From Aselliscus stoliczkanus (Eukaryota > Chordata > Mammalia > Chiroptera > Hipposideridae): a DNA stretch of 64,000 bases. The stretch covers positions 64,686,771 through 64,750,770 of the forward strand of contig CM066737.1 of assembly GCA_033961575.1 (NCBI GenBank), read 5' to 3'. The translations under genes and the position numbers were made by a program. Of this stretch, positions 57,025 to 64,000 are shown one piece after another. Under the pieces are notes generated by a model, which saw only the letters and a list, made by a program, of their open reading frames with translations, was not told the origin of the DNA and did no database searches. Position 1 is the first letter of the stretch; every line of letters begins with the position of its first letter.

Positions 57025-57699
57025 TATATAACATTCTTATTTTCAATTATTTTTATTTTTCAATTACAGTTGCCATTCAATAGTATTTTATATTAGTTTT
57101 AGGTGAATGGCATAGTGGTTATAGATTTATATAATTTCCAAAGTGCTCCCCCAGATTAGCCAGTACCCTCCTGGCATTATACATACTTATTACAATATTA
57201 TTGACTATATTTCCTATCTTTACCTTACATCCCTGTGACTATTTGGAAATTATCAATTTGTACTTCTTAATCCCTTCATCATTTTAACCCAGCCACCCAA
57301 CACCCCTCCCATCTTGCAACCATTAGTTGGTTCTCTGTATCTATGAGTCTGTTTCTGTTTTGTTTGGTCATTCATTCTGTTCTTTAAATTCCACATATAA
57401 GTGAGATCATGTGATATTTGGCTTTCTCTGTCTGACTTATTTCAATTAGCATAATACTCTCTAGGTCCATCCATATTGTCACAAATGGTAAGATTTCATT
57501 CTTTTTTATGACCAAGTAATATTCCATTGTATATATGTATCTCATCTTCTTTATGCAATTCTCTATTGATGGGAGCTTAGGTTGTTTTCACATCTTAGCT
57601 ATTGTAAACAGTGTTGCAGTGAATATAGGTGTGTATATATCTTTTCAAATTAATGTTATGGGTTTCTTTGGATAAATACACAGAAGTGGAATTGCTGGG

Positions 57700-60600
57700 T
57701 CACAAGGTACTTATATTTTTAATTTTTTGAGGAGCTTCCATACTGTTTTCCATAGTGGTTGTACCAATTTGCTATCCCTCCAACAATACATGAGGCTTCC
57801 CTTTACTTCACATCCTCCCCAGCACTTGTTGTTTGTTGATTTATTGATACTAGCCATTCTGACCAGAGTGAGGGGACATCTCATTGTGGTTTTAATTTCC
57901 ATTTCTCTGATGATTAGTGATGTTAGCATCTTTTTATATATCTATTGGTCACGTGTATGTGCTCTTTGGTGAAATATTGAATCATGTCCTCTGCTCATTT
58001 TTCAATTGGATTTTTTTTTTTTTTAGTGTTGTGTTGTATTAGTTCTTTATAAATGTTGAACATTAACTCTGTATTAGATATATCATTGCTGAATATTTTC
58101 TCCCATTCAGTAGGTTGTCTTTTTGTTTTCTTGATGGTTTCCTCTGCTGTGCAAAAACTTTTTAGTTTGATGTAGTCACATTTATTTATTATTTCTTTGT
58201 TTCCCTTGCTTGAGAAGATAGAGAAGAACATATATTACTAAGTGCTTATGTTTTCATTTAGGAGTATTATGGTTTTGGGTCTTACTTTTAAATCTATAAT
58301 CCATTTTGAGTTTATCTTTGTATATGGAGTAAGAAGGTAATCCATTTTTATTTTTTGCATGTGTATGTCCAGTTTTCCCAACACCATTTATTGAAAAGAC
58401 TGTCTTCACCACACTGTATAATCTTCCCTTCTTAGTCATAGATTAATGACCATATAGATGTGGGTTTACTTCTGGGTTCTCTAATCTGTTCAGCTTATTT
58501 TGATGTTGGTTTTTATATCAGTACCATCTTGTTTTGATTAATATAGTCTTGTAGTATAGTTTGACATCAGGTACTGTGATACCTCCAACTTTGTTCTTCT
58601 CTCTCAATATTCTTGGAGCTATTCTGAGTCATTTGTGCTTCCATATGAATTTTCGGATTATTTGTTCTAGGTGTGAAATATTCCATTGGTATTTTGTTAG
58701 GGATTGCATTGAATCTATTGATTGCTCTGGGTAATATGGACATATTAATGATGTTAATTCATCCTATCCATGAACACAGTATATGCTTCCATTTTAGTGT
58801 CTTCAATTTCTTCCTTCAGTTTCTTATAATTTTCCAGGTACAGGTATTTTACCTCCTTGGGTAATTTATTCTTAGGTAATTTTTTTTGATGCAATTGTAA
58901 ATGGGATTGTTTTCTCAATTTTTCTTTCTGATAGTTTGTTATGGCTATATAGAAATAAAACCAATTTCTGAATATTAATTTTGTATCCTGCTATATTACT
59001 GAATTCATTTATCAGTTCTAATAGTGTTTTGGTGGAATCTTTAGGGTTCTCTCTATATAATATGTTATCTGCAAATAATGACAGTTTCACTTCTTGTTTT
59101 CCAATTTAGAAGCTTTAATTTCTTTTTTTGTCTGATTGCTGTAGGTAGGATTTCCTAAACCGTGTTGAATAAAAGTGATGAAAGTGGGCATCCCTGTCTT
59201 GTTCCTGATCTTAGGTAAAATGCTTTTAACTTTTCCTTATTGAGTATGATGCTAGCTGTGGGTTTATCATATATAGCCTTTGTTATTTTGAGGTATGTTC
59301 TCTCTATTCTACTTTGCTGAGAGTTTTTATCATAAATTGATGGTGGATTTTGTCAATGCTTTTTCTGCATCTATTGATATGACCATGTAACTTTTAGCCT
59401 TCATTTTGTCTGTGTAGTGTATCATGTTAATTGATTGGTGGATATTGAACCCACCCTGCACCCCAGGAATAAGTCCCACTCGATCATGGTGTATAATATT
59501 TTTAATGTATCACTGAACTCTGTTTGCTAATATTTTCTTGAGGATTTTCGCATCAGGTTTTATCAGGGATACTCGCCTATAGTTTTCTTTTTCTGTAATT
59601 TTTTTTCTGGTTTTGGATTCAGGATAATGAGGGTGGGAGATTTGGGGGTGGAATCATAAAATGAGAGTGGGAGATTTCCTCCTTTTTAATTTTTTTGGGA
59701 TAGTTTGAGAAGGATAAGCTTTATTTCTTCTTTGAATGTTTGGTAAAATTCACCCATGAAGCCATCTGGTCCAGGACTTTTGTTTGTTGGGAACTTGTTG
59801 ATTACTGAACTGATTCAATTTCATTTGTAGTAATTGGTCTGTTCAGATTTTCTATTTCTTCTTTATTCAGTCTTGAAAGATTGAATGTTTCTAGGATTTA
59901 CTCCATTTCTTCCAGATTGTCCAATTTGTTGGTATATAATTGCTCATAGTATTTTCTTGAAATCCTTTGCATTTCTGTGGTATCAGTTGTCACTTCACTT
60001 TATTTCTCATTTTATTTATTTGTGTCCTTTTTTTTCTTAATAAGTCTGGTTAAAGGTTTATCAATTTTGTTTATCTTTTCAAAGAATCTGTTCTTAGTCT
60101 TATTGATCTTTTGAATTGTTTTTTAGACTTTATTTCATTTATTTCCTCTCCAATTTTTATCATTTCCATCTTTCTCCTCATTTTGGGCTTTATTTGCTGT
60201 TCTTTTTCTAGCTTTTTTATATGTAAGGTTAGATTGTTTATCTGAGATTTTTCTTGCTTCTTGAGGTACGCCTGTATTGCTATGCCTTTCCATCTTATGA
60301 AGGCTCTCTCTGTGTCCCATGGTGTTTTGGGTTGTTGTGTTTTGATTTCCATTTATCTCAAGGTACTTTTTAATTTCTTCTTTGATCTCACTGTTAACCC
60401 ACTCATTGTTTAGTAGGATGTTATTTAGCCTCCATATGCTTTTCAGTTTTTCTTTTGTAATTGATTTCTAATTTCATATCCTTCCATTCAGAGAAAATGC
60501 TTGATGTGATTTTAATCTTATTGAATTTATTGAGACTTGTTTTGTGGCTTAAGATGTGATCTATCTTGGAATATGTTCTATGTGCACTTGAAAAGAATAT

Positions 60601-61170
60601 ATATTTTGCTGCTTTTGGGTGAAATGCTCTAAAAATGTCAACTAAATCCCTTTCATCTTATGGTCATTTAAGGACACTGTTTTCTTGTTGAGGTTTTGTC
60701 TGGGAGATCTATCCTTTGATGCCAAATGAGTGTTAAAGTCCACTAGTATGATTATATAATTGTCAGTCTCTCCCTTTACGTCATTTAACATTTGCTTTAT
60801 GTATTTACGTGCTACTATGTTGGGTTCATAAATGTTTATAAGGGTTATATCCTCTTGTTATATTGACCCCTTTATCATTACGTAATATTCTTCTTTGTCT
60901 CATACTATAGATTGTATTTATGTGTATTTTTCTCATATAAATATTGCTTTCCCAGCTTTTTTTGGTTTTCATTTGCATAAAATATGTTTTTCTGTACCTT
61001 TACTTTCAGTACGTGTCTGTCTTTTGATATGAAGTGTGTCTCTTATAGGCAGCCTATGCATGGGTCTTGCTTTCTTATCCATTCAGCTACCATATCTTTT
61101 GATTGGAACATTTAATCTATTTACATTTAAAGTTATTATTTGATAGATACATAGTTATTGCCATTTTATT
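57700..61170 (-). pseudogene. L1 ORF2 (endonuclease-reverse transcriptase), broken
   Basis: L1 ORF2 encodes the endonuclease and reverse transcriptase for target-primed retrotransposition. Endonuclease-like text (TLNVNRLNVPIKR, around 61080-61140) is followed by RT blocks. At 58872-59090 the frame reads [20 protein letters not shown], where the catalytic FADD/YADD is FADN, so the second Asp is lost. The C-terminal fragment at 57711-57929 includes [18 protein letters not shown], the Cys-containing zinc-knuckle-like region. Only short frames survive (57995-58231, 58254-58439, 60071-60352). Endpoints are approximate. Confidence 0.88.
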
Positions 61171-61199
61171 TTTCATCTTTATGTTCTTTATTTTTCCCC

Positions 61200-62100
61200 C
61201 TTCTTTTTAAAGAAGTCCCTTTAACATTTCTGTAATATTGGTTTGCTGGTGATGAACTCCTTTATCTTTCTCTTGTCTGGGAATATTCTCGCTGGGTAGA
61301 GTAACCTTGGTTGTAGGTCTTTTCATCACTTTGAGTATTTCATGCTAATGCCTTCTGACCTGAAATTTTAATCAGCTGACAGTCTTATGGGAACTCCCTT
61401 GCAAATAACTAACTGCTTTTTGCTTGCTGCTTTGAAGATTCTCTCTTTGTGTTTAACCTTTGGCATTTTCATTGTGATGTGTCTTTGTGTGGGGCCTATT
61501 TGGGTTCATTTTGTTTTGGACTCTGTGTGCTTCCTGGGCTTGTATGTCTATTTCCTTTGCCAGGTTAGGAAAGTTTACAGTCATTATTCCTTCAAAATGG
61601 GTCTCAATATCTTTTACTCTTTCTTCTCCTTCTGTTACCCCTATGATGTGAATGTTGGTATGCTTGATGTTGTGCCAGAGGCCCCTTAAACTGTCCTTCA
61701 TTTTTTTGGATTTTTTTTTGCTGTTCTGATTGGGTATGTTCTACCTTGTCTGACTAATCACTGATTGAATCCTCTGCTTTATCTAAACTGCTGTTGATTT
61801 GTTGATTTCTTCTGGTGTATGCTTCATTTTAGTTATTGTTATTTACATTTCTGACGTTTTTAATATTTTCTAAATCTGTTTTTATTTTTACTTTCTCTTT
61901 TTAAAGTTCTCACTAAGTTACTTAAGCATCTTTATAACCAGTGTTTTGAATTCTGTCTCTGGTAGGTTGCTTGCCTCCATTTAATTTATTTATTTCTCTC
62001 TCGTTTTCTTCTGTTCTTTCATTTGACATGTGTTTCTATGTTTCCTCATTTTTGGCTCTCTGTTCTTGTTTCTATATCTTAGATAGATATACTTTTCCTC
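61200..62100 (-). pseudogene. L1 ORF1 (RNA-binding protein), broken
   Basis: ORF1p is the trimeric RNA-binding chaperone of L1. The longest surviving frame, 61453-61701, reads NIKHTNIHIIGVTEGEE... and FEGIMTVNFPNLAKEIDIQA, the start of the RRM domain. Out-of-frame continuation below 61453 resembles the C-terminal domain (KERIFKAASKKQ, LYPARI). No continuous ORF1 remains. Start and end are approximate. Confidence 0.85.
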
Positions 62101-63786
62101 CAATCTTGGCCAGTTGGCCTTATGTAGTAAATGTCCTATAGCGCCAAGTGGCACAGTATTCCTGATCACTTATGTGTGTTTTCCAGGAGTGTTCCTTTCG
62201 TGCACCCTCTTATAATTGAGACTTGATGGCTGTTGGCACAAACATCAGTGGGATTAACCCTCACGTGTATTAGCTGTGAGGATTGACTATGCCCACAGTG
62301 TCTGAGCTGCTGTGTGGGGGCTGACTGCACAGGGTGGGACTTGCTCCGGTGGGCTCCCGAGCTTGCTGAGGCCACCCTTTGGATGTGTAGCTTGTGGGGC
62401 TAATCAAATGGTGCTCTGTTATGGTCTGAAGGTGGCCATTGGGTTTGTTACTTCTGGGGCCTCTTGGGAGGGGCTCCCTTGCAGGCCAAGGTCAGCCGTT
62501 GCCTGTGACTGGCCCAGCACTACCTGGTAAGCTACTAAGTAATCTGTGGTTGGTTGCTGCCTGTGCTGGACCTGGGGGGCACATAGGAGAGGCCATGCTG
62601 TGAACCAATGTGGACCACCTCCAGTCCTGGGCCTGAGGCAGCTTAGCAAAAGGCACAGGGCACACCGTGGCCTGCTGTTGCCTGCTGGCTGCCCATAAGA
62701 CTTAACTGCTGAAATAGCCTTGGGCGTATGTGAGTTAGGTGAGGCAGGATCTCAGAGTAGGGCAAGTGGTGTTCACTGGTTTAATGCAGATTCAGGTTTC
62801 TGCTAGTGATATATGCCTGGGGCCACTCAGCAAAACTTCAGAGCACACCAAGGCCAGCCTCCACCCACCTGTGGCCCATAGACAACTGAGATTTGTGCAA
62901 GAAAAACTGCAGCATGAGCCAGGGCTGGCTGGCACCTACACAAGTGCCTGAGATTGTGGGAGACTTTGGTGGGGCGGGGTACAAGGGAGTCAACAGGCTA
63001 TAGTGAGCAAAATTCACCAGGGCAATGCAGATTCAGATCTGTCATGTGTGGGGAAGTCTCAACACAGGAACGATGACACCTGCCCCTTGGCTGTATGGAA
63101 AGAGGGCTTTTTTTTTTTTTTTTTGAGGGCACTGTCACTGGCCCTCATAAGTGGGACCCGAACTGGGGCCGCTGTCTTCTCAAGCCAGCGCTTAACTGCA
63201 GCACCACTCGGCCAGCCCAAAGAGGGCTTAACATAGGGACAATTGTGGCTGTCCCTTCAGTCTTCACCCTGAGGACACACAACTCAATCTCTCCTTTTAT
63301 GTCTCTGGTGCTTTGAAAGCCACCGTCCTTCCACCAGATCCAAGGGTGAGTGCTTGGGAGAGAGAGAATTTGGACCTTTTAAGAGGATACCTGAGTTTCC
63401 AGCAGCCTTCCATCCCACCCAGACAGACAGACTGTTTCTCACAAACAGATATTGTGGGGGCTCCTCTTCCCTGCACTGGTGCTCTGGGCTGGGGAGCCCA
63501 GTGGGGCTGGGACCCTTTGCTCCTCCAGGTAGACCTTTGCAGCTGACATATCCCTCCCGATTTTCAACCACTACATGTAGGTATGGGGCTGGTCCATTTC
63601 CCATCTCTACCCCTCCTACAGTCTTGACATAGTTTCTTCTTTATATCCTTGCTATTGGCCTTTTGTTCAGCTAGTCTTCTGGTGCTTCTCCACATTCATT
63701 TTTCTATAATGTGGTTGTAATTTTAATGTGATCTTCGGAGGAGGCAAGCACAGCATTTATCTATTCCACTATCTTGACAAGGCTCC
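62100..63786 (-). promoter_or_regulatory. L1 5'UTR (promoter region), SINE-disrupted
   Basis: The GC-richer block upstream of ORF1 ends at the target duplication with the typical tip (minus: ...GGAATAGATAAATGCTGTGC TTGCC...). It would carry the internal promoter. A SINE at 63110-63218 splits it. Open frames here (63313-63546, 63354-63632 plus; 63284-63604 minus) are by-products of high GC. Confidence 0.75.
63110..63218 (-). mobile_element. SINE family A, short form
   Basis: Poly(T), GAGGGCACTGTCACTGGCCC and inverted head CACCACTCGGCCAGCCC. Duplication AAAGAGGGCTT on both sides (63099-63109 and 63219-63229). Confidence 0.97.
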
Positions 63787-63801
63787 TATATAACATTCTT
63801 A

Positions 63802-64000
63802 AAATGACAAAATTATAGTAGTAGATGATATATTGGTGACTGCCATGAGTTAGGGATGGTGAGGTGTAACAGATAGAAGGTGGTTTTGTGAATAAAATTT
63901 TAAAAATTATAATAGAAAGGATTTTGCAGCAAATCATTAAATTTTTGAGGCAGGCTATTTTGTTCAGAAATTATTTTCTGATTACTTTTGTCCCCGATTT
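63802..64000 (+). mobile_element. Continuation of the old sense L1
   Basis: GTAGTAGATGATATATTGGTGACTGCCATGAG is L1 3'UTR text continuing the element broken at 57024. The window ends in unassigned sequence from about 63930. Confidence 0.6.

Larger units (their letters stand above)
57040..63786 (-). mobile_element. Full-length antisense L1 (about 6.75 kb), inactive
   Basis: A perfect 15-bp target duplication TATATAACATTCTTA flanks it (57025-57039 and 63787-63801). Reading on the minus strand: 5'UTR (63786 to about 62100), ORF1 (to about 61200), ORF2 endonuclease then RT then C-terminal part (to about 57700), 3'UTR (to 57040). The poly(A) tail is short and degenerate. Both ORFs are broken by stops and frameshifts and the RT site is altered. 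A later SINE sits in the 5'UTR. It is inserted into an older sense L1. Confidence 0.93.

Noticed and set aside
63284..63632. Overlapping open frames on both strands, 77-106 codons
   Set aside because: They sit in the GC-rich 5'UTR of the full-length L1 and have no domain.

Overview
This window is non-coding vertebrate (placental mammal) DNA built mostly from layers of transposable elements. I find no exon, coding gene, rRNA or tRNA gene that I can defend. Nearly every open frame of 60-180 codons lies inside a repeat, a microsatellite or random sequence. The organism is probably a bat, and by recall a rhinolophoid (horseshoe or leaf-nosed type). The 19 SINE copies have tRNA-like heads and share a 3' end that runs into CCCCAATAAA, which I associate with Rhin-type SINEs. 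L1, L2, MIR, Tigger and MaLR-like relics and MADE1-like hairpins are consistent with a placental mammal. The family-level assignment is inference.

Layout. 0-5.5 kb: a decayed antisense endogenous retrovirus (RNase H and protease remnants) with LTR-like sequence, broken by SINEs. 5.5-11.3 kb: a 303-bp hAT element, then one old antisense L1 split by an internally deleted mariner and by other old repeats, then a second L1 piece that hosts a MITE-within-a-MITE. 11.5-20 kb: MIR/L2 relics, microsatellites and two solo LTRs with TG...CA ends and 6-bp target duplications. 20-25.7 kb: SINEs, a rearranged L1, and two copies of a mariner-like MITE, one of them shattered by three SINEs. 25.7-38 kb: long unassigned stretches, a second mariner, L1 3' ends, L2, a second composite MITE and another LTR. 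38-48.4 kb: L2 remnants carrying SINEs stacked on one target, antisense L1 tails, and a 3.6-kb 5'-truncated sense L1 with a SINE. 48.4-56 kb: the least repetitive part, including a GC-richer single-copy stretch (50.9-52.1 kb), an LTR, an antisense L1 with a SINE and a third mariner, and a Tigger-like relic. 56-64 kb: an old sense L1 into which a 6.75-kb full-length antisense L1 inserted (15-bp target duplication), itself carrying a SINE.

How the parts relate. The nesting gives a relative chronology: L2/MIR first, then old L1s, then mariner/hAT/MITE waves and LTRs, then younger L1s, then SINEs, which almost always have the clearest target duplications. L1-type machinery probably mobilised the SINEs. 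The mariner copies are internally deleted derivatives that needed transposase from elsewhere. I did not find a convincing undescribed functional system. The most unusual items are the composite MITE whose inner hairpin sits at the same site but in opposite orientation in two copies, the repeated internally deleted mariner form, the SINE families with different heads and a shared tail, and an open frame inside a long LTR U3.
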